Part shown: piece by piece, positions 1 through 6,841 of the stretch
Position numbering within the stretch: the first letter of the stretch is position 1
Layout of the letters: the number at the start of each line of letters is the position of its first letter
Source: Bacillota bacterium
GTDB taxonomy: Bacteria > Bacillota > Clostridia > Christensenellales > Aristaeellaceae
NCBI GenBank assembly: GCA_023435435.1
Contig: JAEYRW010000140.1
Span: 1 to 11,664, forward strand
DNA length: 11,664 nucleotides
Reading direction: 5' to 3'
Notes under the pieces: generated by a model
The model's input: the letters and a program-made list of their open reading frames with translations, nothing else
Database searches by the model: none
What the model was told of the DNA's origin: nothing
Made by a program: the position numbers and the translations under genes

Positions 1-1
1 G

Positions 2-1432
2 GCGAAGTCCGTGCCCGTGGGGCTGGCGGCATTCCCGGACGCGGACGCCGACTATCTGCGCAAGTCCCCCGGCCTGTACCCCGACCTTCTGGATGAAGTC
101 GGCGACGAAAAATGGCGCGCATACGCAAACCTCTGGACATGCGCGTGGATCGACGCGGAGGACGCCCCCGCAGGCCTCCACGAGATCGCGGTGCGGCTGA
201 AATCGGCGGACGGGACGGTGCTCGCGCGGGAAACATTCCGGCTGGAGGTCATCGCGGCGCGGCTGCCCAGGCAGACGCTTATCCACACCAAGTGGTTCCA
301 CTGCGACGCCCTCTCGCACTACTACGGCGTTGAAATGTGGTCGGAGGAATTCTGGCGCATCTGCGAAAACTTTGTCGCGGCGATGCCTCGACGGGGCATC
401 AACATGCTGCTGACCCCCATCCACACGCCTCCGCTGGACACCCGTGCGGGTGGGGAGCGCATGACCTGCCAGCTGGTGGACGTTTACGCCGGAAATTCCG
501 GGTATTCCTTTGGCTTTGAAAAGCTCGGGCGCTGGGTGGGGATGGCGAAGCGATGTGGGATCGAGTCCTTCGAAATGGCGCACCTGTTCACCCAGTGGGG
601 GGCCAGACACGCGCCGAAGATCGTGGCAAACGTGTGCGGCGAAGAAAAGCGCATCTTTGGATGGGACACGGACGCCACAGGCGCGCTCTACAAGGATTTC
701 CTGCGCGCGTACCTGCCCGCCCTGACGGGGGAGCTGAAGCGGCTGGGAATCGCGGACAAATGCTACTTCCACATCTCGGACGAGCCGTCCCTTTCCATGC
801 TCGGCGACTATCGCGCGGCGCGGGACATGGTTTCGGGGTATCTCGAGGGCTTCCCGGTGATGGACGCCCTCTCGAGCTTCGAATTCTATGAAACCGGCGC
901 GGTGAAAAAGCCCATTCCCGCCACCAACCACATGGAGCCCTTCCTGGCGGCGGACGTGGAGGGGCTGTGGACATACTACTGCCTCGGGCAGTACAGGAAC
1001 GTTTCCAACACATTTCTCGCCATGCCCGGCTACCGCAACCGCATTCTGGGCTTCCAGCTCTACAAGTACCGCATCGAGGGGTTTCTCCAGTGGGCGTACA
1101 ATTTCTACGGCGCGCAGTTTTCGGATTATCCCATTGACCCCTTCCGGGTCACCGACGGCGACGGCTTCGCGCCCGCGGGCGACACATTCCAGGTGTATCC
1201 CGGCAAGGACGGAAGGCCCCTTGAATCCATGCGCATGATGGTGACCGCCCAGGCCATGGACGACCTGCGCGCCATGAAGCTTCTGGAATCGCTCAGGGGC
1301 CGGGACTTCGTCATGGCCATCCTTGAGGACGGCGTGGAACCCATCACATTCGATAGCTATCCCCGCTCGGCGGACTACATCCTGAATACCCGGGAACGGA
1401 TCAACCGCGCCATCGGGGAGACGGTTCAATGA
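2..1432 (+). CDS. DUF4091 domain-containing protein, 5'-truncated by window edge
   Basis: The reading frame is open to the left edge, so the N-terminus is missing; the GTG at 11 is probably internal. About 475 residues are visible, while family members I know are usually about 550-600. The protein resembles the DUF4091 (glycoside-hydrolase-like) family. It begins with the end of a beta-sandwich-like region, marked by GLHEIAVRLKSADGTVLARE. A TIM-barrel-like body follows, rich in aromatic residues, with TKWFHCDALSHYYGVEMWS, RGINMLLTPIHTPPLDT, and HISDEPS near bases 768-788. The Asp-Glu pair in HISDEP is a plausible active-site acid pair, but that is inference. These proteins are thought to act on glycans; no substrate is established. 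I see no signal peptide because the start is off the window. The stop overlaps the start of the downstream methyltransferase by 4 nt (ATGA), so the two are probably translationally coupled. Family assignment is good, function uncertain. Confidence 0.8.
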   Translation, partial: AKSVPVGLAAFPDADADYLRKSPGLYPDLLDEVGDEKWRAYANLWTCAWIDAEDAPAGLHEIAVRLKSADGTVLARETFRLEVIAARLPRQTLIHTKWFHCDALSHYYGVEMWSEEFWRICENFVAAMPRRGINMLLTPIHTPPLDTRAGGERMTCQLVDVYAGNSGYSFGFEKLGRWVGMAKRCGIESFEMAHLFTQWGARHAPKIVANVCGEEKRIFGWDTDATGALYKDFLRAYLPALTGELKRLGIADKCYFHISDEPSLSMLGDYRAARDMVSGYLEGFPVMDALSSFEFYETGAVKKPIPATNHMEPFLAADVEGLWTYYCLGQYRNVSNTFLAMPGYRNRILGFQLYKYRIEGFLQWAYNFYGAQFSDYPIDPFRVTDGDGFAPAGDTFQVYPGKDGRPLESMRMMVTAQAMDDLRAMKLLESLRGRDFVMAILEDGVEPITFDSYPRSADYILNTRERINRAIGETVQ

Positions 1433-2142
1433 AGCCGTACTACGGACGGTACGAGGACCGTTACCGCGCGGTATACGCGGCGGGAGCCCCCGCGTGGGGT
1501 CACTGCGCCGACGATCCCGGGTTGCGGGCGATCCTCTCTCAATGGGCGGCGCGGGAGCAGCTCGCCGGAAAGCGCGTCATCGAATTCGCGTGCGGCGAGG
1601 GCGCGTCCGGCGCGGTGCTTTCGGCGCTGGGGGTTCTTTACACGGGCGCGGACATCGCGCCGACGGCCATCGCCCGGGCGCGGACGAACCTCAAGGGCTT
1701 TCCCGGTGCGCGCATTCTGGAATTGGATATGGTGAAGGGACGCGCGGACGGGACGTACGACGCGGCGCTGGACGTGATGGGCATTCACATGCTCGTCACC
1801 GACGCGGACCGGGCGGACTACCTCCGAAACGCCCGGGCGGTGCTGCGAAAAGGCGCGCCGATGCTGTTTTTCCGGGTGAGTTACCGGGAAAACGCCTACG
1901 AAGGCCCGGTGGCGCGCTTCGAGGACTGGGTACGCATCACCAATGACGACTACGAGACCCCCACGCCGCGGTTCGCGGGCGACATCGAGGTGATGCTCCC
2001 CCTCCTGCCCGCCCGGGCCATGAACCGCGCGGGCTACGAGCGGGAGCTCGAGGCCGCGGGCTTCGCCGTCGAGGCGCTCGACCCCGCCCAATCGGACGGG
2101 CACATCCTCCTTTCCGCCACGATCCGTGCCCGCGCCGTCTAA
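1429..2142 (+). CDS. class I SAM-dependent methyltransferase
   Basis: This 237-residue protein has a Rossmann-type methyltransferase core. Motif I is VIEFACGEGAS at residues 50-60, an acidic residue ends strand 2 (GADI, D75), and a further acidic residue sits at the motif II/III position (ILELDM, D100). The segment YDAALDVMGIHMLVTDADR at about 110-128 is typical of the strand 4 region in small-molecule methyltransferases. It has no membrane segment or signal and should be cytosolic. The methyl acceptor cannot be read from the sequence. The start ATG overlaps the upstream stop in ATGA, and GGGGAG at 1415-1420 is a good ribosome binding site inside the DUF4091 gene. The two genes therefore form a coupled pair, which hints at a shared role but does not prove one. 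The gene ends just before a strong hairpin at 2147. Fold assignment is confident; the substrate is unknown. Confidence 0.85.
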   Translation: MKPYYGRYEDRYRAVYAAGAPAWGHCADDPGLRAILSQWAAREQLAGKRVIEFACGEGASGAVLSALGVLYTGADIAPTAIARARTNLKGFPGARILELDMVKGRADGTYDAALDVMGIHMLVTDADRADYLRNARAVLRKGAPMLFFRVSYRENAYEGPVARFEDWVRITNDDYETPTPRFAGDIEVMLPLLPARAMNRAGYERELEAAGFAVEALDPAQSDGHILLSATIRARAV

Positions 2143-2146
2143 GCAA

Positions 2147-2190
2147 AATCCCCGTCCGCGCTTGCGAACGGGGATTCCCTTGGCTTTTTA
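2147..2190. terminator. bidirectional intrinsic terminator between convergent genes
   Basis: A perfect 9-bp stem, AATCCCCGT (2147-2155) with ACGGGGATT (2168-2176), encloses an inner CGC/GCG pairing. On the + strand it starts 5 nt after the methyltransferase stop, and a T5 run follows at 2185-2189. On the - strand the hairpin is followed by TTTTG, which suits the SH3-domain gene whose stop codon lies in the same T-rich stretch. It probably ends transcripts from both sides. Confidence 0.85.
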
Positions 2191-2862
2191 CCGGATGTAC
2201 TTGCTGAACACGTAGCCTGTGGTGGAGCCGACCTTGACCTTGCTCCAGCTTCCGGTGACGGAAATGACCTCCACATCGGTGCCCTTTTCAAGGGTCTTGA
2301 TGACGGTGCCGTTGGCGCTCTTGCGGAAGTTCACATTGGCGGTGGTCGTCATGGTGTATCCGAGCGAAATGTAAGTCTTGGACATCCAGCCCTTTTCGCC
2401 CGACAGCGCGGTCACATAGTACCAGTTGCCGCTCTCTTCCCAAATCTGCAGCTTAGCGCCCTTGGTCAGGGATGTTATCTTGCCATAGCCGGTGCCGGGA
2501 CCGGTGCGCATGTTGACACGGCTGCCGGACACGGCGCCGGTCAGGGCGGTGCCGTCGGTGGACGGCTCTGTGGTATCGCCGGGAAGATCCTCGATGTATG
2601 CGTTCCGGATGTATCCGGTTTTGCCGTTGCGCGCAACGGTGATTTTCGACCAGGTAGCGCCTTCCTTGACGACGTCGATTTTTTCGCCGTCCGAGACCCA
2701 GGTAACCACGGCGTAGTTTGTGCCCGCGCCCGCGCGCACGTTGAGGGCGGTCCAGGTGGCGGGCAGCTTGACGGAAGTGGTTGCCCCATACGCCATGGCG
2801 GGCATCGCGAGCGTCAGACAGAAGACCAAAGTGAGTACCAGAGCCGTGAGTTTCTTTCCCAT
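2188..2862 (-). CDS. secreted protein with three SH3b domains
   Basis: This 224-residue protein starts with a clear Sec signal peptide: the GKK basic end, a hydrophobic stretch at residues 6-20, and a PAMA cleavage site near residue 24. Three bacterial SH3 domains follow. Domain 1 spans about 37-91 (LNVRAGAGTNY, then GYIRNAYI), domain 2 about 110-167 (VNMRTGPGTGYGKI, then GWMSKTYI), and domain 3 about 171-224 (VNFRKSANGTVI, then GYVFSKYI). A short Thr/Ser/Asp/Pro linker lies between domains 1 and 2. SH3b domains of this kind usually bind cell-wall peptides or glycans. There is no catalytic hydrolase domain, so it is a wall-binding or adaptor protein rather than an obvious lysin. No sortase motif or membrane anchor is present. 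The ribosome binding site is AGGGAGA about 8 nt before the ATG. It converges with the methyltransferase and diverges from the MNIO-like gene. I saw no convincing promoter in its 5' flank. Confidence 0.88.
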   Translation of the reverse strand: MGKKLTALVLTLVFCLTLAMPAMAYGATTSVKLPATWTALNVRAGAGTNYAVVTWVSDGEKIDVVKEGATWSKITVARNGKTGYIRNAYIEDLPGDTTEPSTDGTALTGAVSGSRVNMRTGPGTGYGKITSLTKGAKLQIWEESGNWYYVTALSGEKGWMSKTYISLGYTMTTTANVNFRKSANGTVIKTLEKGTDVEVISVTGSWSKVKVGSTTGYVFSKYIR

Positions 2863-2974
2863 GTTTTCATCTCCCTTGCTGAATTCTGACAGTTTGACCT
2901 GAATTCGGCTGGGAATGTTTCGCCGGCTTTCGTACCAATTTCTTCCAGAAAAAGGCGCGTGCGAAAAATAATTG

Positions 2975-3003
2975 TTGACAGAACGTAAATTTCATGCTAT
3001 ATT
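2975..3003 (+). promoter_or_regulatory. sigma-A type promoter for the MNIO-like gene and its leader
   Basis: The -35 box TTGACA (2975-2980) is perfect. It is separated by exactly 17 bp from the -10 box TATATT (2998-3003), which matches the consensus in five of six positions. Transcription should begin near 3010. That leaves about 133 nt of untranslated leader before the start at 3143. This is the best promoter match in the window. Confidence 0.85.
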
Positions 3004-3009
3004 GCGCTT

Positions 3010-3130
3010 GGAAACCCGAACCGATGTCAAAGAGCAGTGCCGCGAGGCATTGAGATCGGGGAAGCCGTCGCGCTTCCCCGGGGTGGGAGAGGGGAGCGCC
3101 TCCGGCATGAGCCGGAGGCGCGTATTTTTG
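3010..3130 (+). promoter_or_regulatory. structured 5' leader RNA / transcription attenuator of unknown class
   Basis: Between the promoter and the MNIO-like start lie three ordered foldable elements. First is a hairpin AGTGCC (3036-3041), GNRA-type loop GCGA, GGCATT (3046-3051), enclosed by CCGAT (3021-3025) pairing with ATCGG (3055-3059). Second is a hairpin CGGGGAAG (3057-3064) with CTTCCCCG (3073-3080), which shares bases 3057-3059 with the enclosing stem, so the two cannot form together. Third is the intrinsic terminator at 3096-3129. An aptamer, two exclusive stems and a terminator before the ribosome binding site is the architecture of a riboswitch or attenuator. I could not match it to any riboswitch or T-box class I know. 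It could instead be a free-standing small RNA of about 120 nt whose read-through feeds the gene. A nine-codon ORF (ATG at 3024, stop at 3051) could be a leader peptide but lacks a good ribosome binding site. Confidence 0.6.
3096..3129 (+). terminator. intrinsic terminator inside the MNIO-like gene's leader
   Basis: A perfect 11-bp stem, GCGCCTCCGGC (3096-3106) and GCCGGAGGCGC (3111-3121), has an ATGA loop and is followed by GTATTTTT. It ends only 2 nt before the ribosome binding site GGGAGG (3132-3137). Because it lies upstream of the coding region it should abort most transcripts unless an alternative fold or factor permits read-through. Confidence 0.8.
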
Positions 3131-3142
3131 CGGGAGGTGCTC

Positions 3143-3922
3143 ATGTACAAAATCGGATGCAACTGGTCGGAGGCGCTGGGCAAGCTTCTGGCGGAGAAAG
3201 CCGTCGACGTCGACTTTGTCAAATACGGGGCTTACCCGGACTACGACGAAAAATTCGCGCGGATCAGGCCGCTGAAGCCCATCCTGCTCCACGGCCTGGG
3301 GTGCTTCGACCACGCGGGGATGCGAAGCCCCGAAACCGTCGACTTCGCCGTCGCCAACGGGCGCATCGCCGCGTGCGGTTCGCCTCATTACGGGCTTCAT
3401 CTGGCCATTCAAAACGCCGATATGAACCCGGGCATGACGGACGCGGACGCGCGGGAAAGGCTGCTCTCCGGCGTCCGGATCTTCAAGGAAAATCTGCAGG
3501 TGCCGCTGCTGCTTGAAAATACGCCGGATTCGCCCCAGGACAGGACGGTCTTTGACCACCATCCCTACGCCGAGCCGGAGAAGCTCGCGGACATCCTCGA
3601 AACGGCGGACGCGGGGCTGCTTCTCGACCTCACGCACGCGAAAATCACCGCGCGCTTCCGCGGCTGGGACGTTCGGGACTTCCTGCGCGCGCTTCCGCTC
3701 CGGCGCGTGCGCGAAATTCACATAAACGGCTCCGGCAAGGACAAAAACGGCTTTCCCGCGGATACCCATCAGGCCATGGAGACAGAGGATCGGTCGCTGC
3801 TCGACTGGACGCTTAAGCGGACAAATCCGCACATTGTGACGCTGGAATACAACGGCATCGCGGGCGAGCCCGAATCCGCCGTCCGTGAAAACCTGGTCCG
3901 CCAACTGACCCAATTGCATTGA
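3143..3922 (+). CDS. DUF692/MNIO-like TIM-barrel protein (putative multinuclear iron oxidase relative)
   Basis: The 259-residue protein shows the ordered landmarks of the DUF692 family, now called MNIO (multinuclear non-heme iron oxidases). These are ILLHGLG (H50), SPHYGLHLA (H82, H86), PLLLENTP (E125), LLLDLTHAK (D162, H165), ALPLRRVREIHINGSG (H193), ADTH (D207, H209) and VTLEYNG (E235). In the characterised family members MbnB and TglH, residues in such positions bind iron and the enzymes oxidise cysteines in RiPP precursors. This protein is shorter than the usual roughly 280 residues, and the motifs are divergent (LEYN for the usual IEWD-like end). It may have another substrate, or be a xylose-isomerase-like barrel. 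No RiPP precursor or partner protein is adjacent. I chose ATG 3143 because GGGAGG lies 5 nt upstream. The frame stays open upstream, and the in-frame ATG at 3107 lies in the terminator loop. Confidence 0.7.
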   Translation: MYKIGCNWSEALGKLLAEKAVDVDFVKYGAYPDYDEKFARIRPLKPILLHGLGCFDHAGMRSPETVDFAVANGRIAACGSPHYGLHLAIQNADMNPGMTDADARERLLSGVRIFKENLQVPLLLENTPDSPQDRTVFDHHPYAEPEKLADILETADAGLLLDLTHAKITARFRGWDVRDFLRALPLRRVREIHINGSGKDKNGFPADTHQAMETEDRSLLDWTLKRTNPHIVTLEYNGIAGEPESAVRENLVRQLTQLH

Positions 3923-3924
3923 AA

Positions 3925-3955
3925 AGCCGTCCGGGGCTCGGGCCCCCGGACGGCT
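3925..3955. terminator. terminator hairpin between convergent genes
   Basis: A perfect 12-bp stem, AGCCGTCCGGGG (3925-3936) and CCCCGGACGGCT (3944-3955), begins 3 nt after the MNIO-like stop. Read on the - strand it is followed by TTTTC, so it fits best as the terminator of the DUF951-signal peptidase-M1-like run. On the + strand there is no T tract (GGCAAACGG follows), so it would be weak for the MNIO-like transcript. Confidence 0.7.
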
Positions 3956-3986
3956 GGCAAACGGACATCATGTCTCGCACATGGGA

Positions 3987-4057
3987 TGGGATTCCAAAGG
4001 GCCGCCGACCCTTTGGCGGGAGCGCGCGGGCGGCGCCCTCGCCGTCTCCCTCCCCTA
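3987..4057 (+). repeat. dispersed two-hairpin intergenic repeat, copy A
   Basis: It begins TGGGATTCC and forms CCAAAGGG (3994-4001), a 7-nt loop, and CCCTTTGG. GCGGGAG and a second GC-rich hairpin (GGGC/GCCC) come next. The tail is CGCCGTCTCCCTCCCCTA. Copies B and C share the same order of parts. The last three bases of this copy are the complement of the stop codon of the M1-like gene. It follows the + strand MNIO-like gene, so its TGGGATTC end faces that gene's 3' end. Confidence 0.75.
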
Positions 4058-5539
4058 CTCGTACCAGTCCATATAGTTGTCGGCGTAATCGCCGATGTTG
4101 AAGAGGGTATCGGTGAGGAATGCCTCCCAGTCTCCGCCGGTGGCCTCATCGATGGCGGCGACGAGGTCGGTTTCGACGACGAGCCCCTTGTCCCGGTTGT
4201 CGGCATAATAGCGGGCGAGGGAGGAAAGGAACGCGTCGCGGCCGATGCGGTCGCGCAGCTCGTGCATGACGGCGGCGCCCCGGTCGCGCACCACGGTGTC
4301 AAACTCCGCCTGGGTAAAGAGCACGCCGTCGGTGGTGACGGTGAGGTCGCCCGGCACCGTGACCTGCAGCGCGTCCAGAACCCGCCCGTTCAGGCGCGCA
4401 AGGAACGCGTCGCTGCCGTCCTTTTCCTCGACGGCGAGGTAGGTGACATACTCGCACACGCTCACGGACATCCATGCGTCCGCCAGAGGGTCCGCGTACA
4501 CCGCGAGCCCGAAATACTGCTCCGCCAGGGCATAGCGCAGCTGGTAGGTCAGCTCGTCGCGGTTGGCCCCGTCGAAAAGCGCGGAGGAAAGCCAGATTTC
4601 GCCGGAAAACGTCAGGTGGGAAAGGGCAAAGTCGGAGTCCACAATGTTGACCGCCTCCACCGGGAACGCCCCGAACCACGACTCGTAGAGCGCGATGGTT
4701 TCAAGCGCCGCGGAGAGGGCGCGGGGTCCGCCGAGCCGGGAATTTGTATAAACATTCACCGCCACGCCGGAATCGGTATTCCCCGCATACACCCGCCAGG
4801 CCCGCCCCAGGGACATGGAAAATTCACGGATGTTCTCGGCGACCACCGTCCATTTGGATGTGCCGTCGCCGTTTTCTTCGCGCGTCGCGCGCCCGGTGGC
4901 GGTAAGAAGATACTCGTCCGGCAGCGTGACGGTGACGGAATAGTCCGCGGAGGTGGTGAGCGTGTAGCGCGTGTGCTGCACGGGGGTATTCCCCTGCCAC
5001 GCGCCGTTTTCATAGAGGCAGAGCACGGGATAGAACCCGCTGAGCCGCCAGTCGGTGGCGCCGGCGCCCAAAAACCCCGCGTTTTCGGTGAGCAGCACGG
5101 CATAGGAAAAGCCGAATTCGGCGGTCTCACCGGGCGCCAGATCGCACGCCACGCGCATAAAATACTCGCCGTCGCCCTGAACGCCCCAATCGGCCTCCGC
5201 GCCGTCCACGGTGACGGAGGTAAATTCCACGCCGCCGGGGGCGTAGCCGTTGGGAAGCGCCGCCGCCGATTCGTACATGACGGTGGTCTCCCGCCGGAAC
5301 TGATTGGCATAGACGGCAAAGAGCACACGGTCCAGCCGCGTGCCCGTTGTATTGGTATAGGAAAGACGCTGCGTCACGAGCAGCGCCTGTCCGTCCTGGT
5401 CGAGGGAAATGTCCATGGAGTACCGGTCGCGGGTCAGCGTCTCGGACCGGGCGGTTGAAACGACGATTGAAATGACGAACGTGACGAGCATCGCCACCAC
5501 GATGACGATGGCGAGCACCCGCATTGCATGGCGCCTCAT
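4055..5539 (-). CDS. membrane-anchored M1-peptidase-like protein lacking the zinc site
   Basis: This 494-residue protein has a basic N-terminus and one hydrophobic segment (residues 8-27), so it is probably a membrane-anchored extracytoplasmic protein. The rest follows the M1 aminopeptidase plan: an N-terminal beta region (about 40-250), then a catalytic-like helical part. The HEXXH site reads YALAE (336-340) within YALAEQYFG, the counterpart of HELAHQWFG. The third zinc ligand, expected 19 residues after the second His, is V359 in AWMSVSVCEYV, the counterpart of WLNEGFASYV. A GAMEN-like motif is degraded to FSGEIW (311-316). The downstream helix RGAAVMHELRDRIGRDAF (420-437) keeps family character but lacks the usual preceding Tyr. 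I infer an inactive relative used for binding. ATG 5539 was chosen because it lies 1 nt after the stop of the last signal peptidase; ATG 5524 is an alternative. It is the last gene before a terminator. Confidence 0.78.
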   Translation of the reverse strand: MRRHAMRVLAIVIVVAMLVTFVISIVVSTARSETLTRDRYSMDISLDQDGQALLVTQRLSYTNTTGTRLDRVLFAVYANQFRRETTVMYESAAALPNGYAPGGVEFTSVTVDGAEADWGVQGDGEYFMRVACDLAPGETAEFGFSYAVLLTENAGFLGAGATDWRLSGFYPVLCLYENGAWQGNTPVQHTRYTLTTSADYSVTVTLPDEYLLTATGRATREENGDGTSKWTVVAENIREFSMSLGRAWRVYAGNTDSGVAVNVYTNSRLGGPRALSAALETIALYESWFGAFPVEAVNIVDSDFALSHLTFSGEIWLSSALFDGANRDELTYQLRYALAEQYFGLAVYADPLADAWMSVSVCEYVTYLAVEEKDGSDAFLARLNGRVLDALQVTVPGDLTVTTDGVLFTQAEFDTVVRDRGAAVMHELRDRIGRDAFLSSLARYYADNRDKGLVVETDLVAAIDEATGGDWEAFLTDTLFNIGDYADNYMDWYE

Positions 5540-5540
5540 T

Positions 5541-6191
5541 TTAGTCGACGCCCCGGATCTCGGAGATAGGCCAGATGACCGTGCGCACATGACCGACGAT
5601 CATGTCGGAGGTGATGGGCCCGACGTCCTCGGAGGTATCCGAATCATTCCAGTCCCGTGAATCGTGGGAATTGCCGCGGTTGTCGCCCACGACGAAGTAT
5701 TCGCCCTCCGCGAGGGTGTAGGAATAGTCGTTCCCGCGGTAGCGGCCCTGGAATTCCGCGTCGAGGTCGACGGTCTCGCCGGTGTCCCCGTAGGTGACAT
5801 ACGTGATCCCGTCCGCGCGTGAAACGGTGTCGCCCGCGACGGCTACCACGCGCTTGACAAAGTATGTTTTCGTCTTGATGCCCAGAATGTGCTCCGTGTA
5901 CCGGCCCGGATAATTGCAGATCACAATGTCGTCGCGGTCGGGGCCCCAGATTTTGGTGTCAAAAACCGTCACGAACAACCGCTCGTTGTTGAGAAGCGTC
6001 GTCTTCATCGAATCGCCGTCCACGCGGATGATGGTAAACACGAACGACCGGAGCACGAACACCACGAGCAGCGCCACCGCCAGGGAAACGACCCACTCGC
6101 GGATCTCCTTGAGCGCCCGCTTCTTGATGGGCTTCTTCGCGTCGCCTTCCTGAACCTGCGTCTCCGGTACGTCCCTTTTTTCCTCGTCCAT
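5541..6191 (-). CDS. lepB: type I signal peptidase, tandem paralogue 1
   Basis: This 216-residue SipS-type signal peptidase would cleave signal peptides from exported proteins at the outer face of the membrane. It has a charged cytosolic tail (1-33), one membrane helix (about 34-54), the catalytic Ser in VDGDSM (S61), and the catalytic Lys in FVKRVVAVAGD (K113). The conserved GDNRGNSHDSRDW box follows at 169-181. The residue pair after SM is KT, where family members usually have xP. By hand alignment it is about three-quarters identical to the next gene upstream. Residues 112-145, from VKRVV to LDA, are identical in both. The gene is preceded by AGAGAGG 8 nt before ATG 6191; the longer frame to 6272 would overlap the upstream gene and lacks support. 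It lies 19 nt after its duplicate and 1 nt before the M1-like gene. Confidence 0.93.
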   Translation of the reverse strand: MDEEKRDVPETQVQEGDAKKPIKKRALKEIREWVVSLAVALLVVFVLRSFVFTIIRVDGDSMKTTLLNNERLFVTVFDTKIWGPDRDDIVICNYPGRYTEHILGIKTKTYFVKRVVAVAGDTVSRADGITYVTYGDTGETVDLDAEFQGRYRGNDYSYTLAEGEYFVVGDNRGNSHDSRDWNDSDTSEDVGPITSDMIVGHVRTVIWPISEIRGVD

Positions 6192-6210
6192 AAAAGTTGC
6201 CTCTCTTCTG

Positions 6211-6822
6211 TTATTCAATGCCCAGCTGAAATCGGGACAGAGGCCAGATGACCGCGCGCACATGGCCGACAATCATGTCCTCCGTAATGGGTCCGACGTC
6301 ACTGGACGGATCGGAATCCTTCCAGTCACGGGAATCGTGGGAATTGCCCCGGTTGTCGCCCACGACGAAATATTCGCCCTCCGCAAGGGTGTAGACATAG
6401 TCGTCGCCGTCGTAGAAGCTCTGGAACACCGCGTCGAGGTCCACCGTCTCGCCGGTGTCCCCGTAGGTGACGTACGTAATCCCGTCCGCGCGGGAAACGG
6501 TGTCACCCGCAACGGCCACCACGCGCTTGACAAAGCAGGTTCTGGCCTGAATGCCGAGGGCGTACGCCGTCATGCGTCCGGGATAATTGCAAATCACCAC
6601 ATCGCCCCGGTCCGCGCCGCCCAGCCGCGCGTCCAGCACCGTCACGAACAGCCGCTCGTCGTTGTAGAGCGTGGGCTGCATGGACTCCCCGTCCACGCGG
6701 ATGACGGTGAACACGAACGTTCGAATAACGAACACGAGCAAAAGCGCCACCGCCAGGGCGACGACCCACTCGAGGATTTCCTTGCGCATGCGCTTTTTCG
6801 GATGCGGTTTGGTCTCGTCCAT
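6211..6822 (-). CDS. lepB: type I signal peptidase, tandem paralogue 2
   Basis: This 203-residue signal peptidase I has a basic cytosolic tail (HPKKRMRK), one membrane helix (about 20-41), the catalytic Ser in VDGESMQPTL (S47), the catalytic Lys in FVKRVVAVAGD (K99), and GDNRGNSHDSRDW at 155-167. All expected catalytic motifs are intact, including the P after SMQ that paralogue 1 has lost. Like paralogue 1, it replaces the common INGxxLDEPY strand with YVTYGDTGETVDLDA, which shows the two share a specific ancestor not shared with the third copy. The ribosome binding site GAGGGA lies about 9 nt before ATG 6822. It starts 19 nt after the third signal peptidase gene and ends 19 nt before paralogue 1, so the genes are almost certainly one transcript. 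Confidence 0.94.
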   Translation of the reverse strand: MDETKPHPKKRMRKEILEWVVALAVALLLVFVIRTFVFTVIRVDGESMQPTLYNDERLFVTVLDARLGGADRGDVVICNYPGRMTAYALGIQARTCFVKRVVAVAGDTVSRADGITYVTYGDTGETVDLDAVFQSFYDGDDYVYTLAEGEYFVVGDNRGNSHDSRDWKDSDPSSDVGPITEDMIVGHVRAVIWPLSRFQLGIE

Positions 6823-6841
6823 TTGCGCTTTCCCTCTTTTG

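Noticed and set aside
3024..3053. Nine-codon ORF as an attenuator leader peptide or RiPP precursor
   Set aside because: It has no convincing ribosome binding site, no run of a single regulatory amino acid, and no cysteine or core-like region for an MNIO enzyme.
3010..3130. Leader as SRP RNA or tRNA
   Set aside because: The conserved SRP core (GGAAGGAAGCAGCC type) is absent, and the stems do not form a cloverleaf.
2972..3142. 57-codon N-terminal extension of the MNIO-like protein from a TTG start
   Set aside because: The TTG lies upstream of the -35 box, so it would not be transcribed from the promoter found. The in-frame ATG at 3107 sits in the terminator loop. ATG 3143 has the proper ribosome binding site and family-like N-terminus.
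3986..5458. 490-codon open frame on the + strand
   Set aside because: It is antisense to the M1-like gene, whose protein shows clear family motifs. The composition (many Gly, Arg, Val, His) is typical of a GC-rich shadow frame, and no recognised domain is present.
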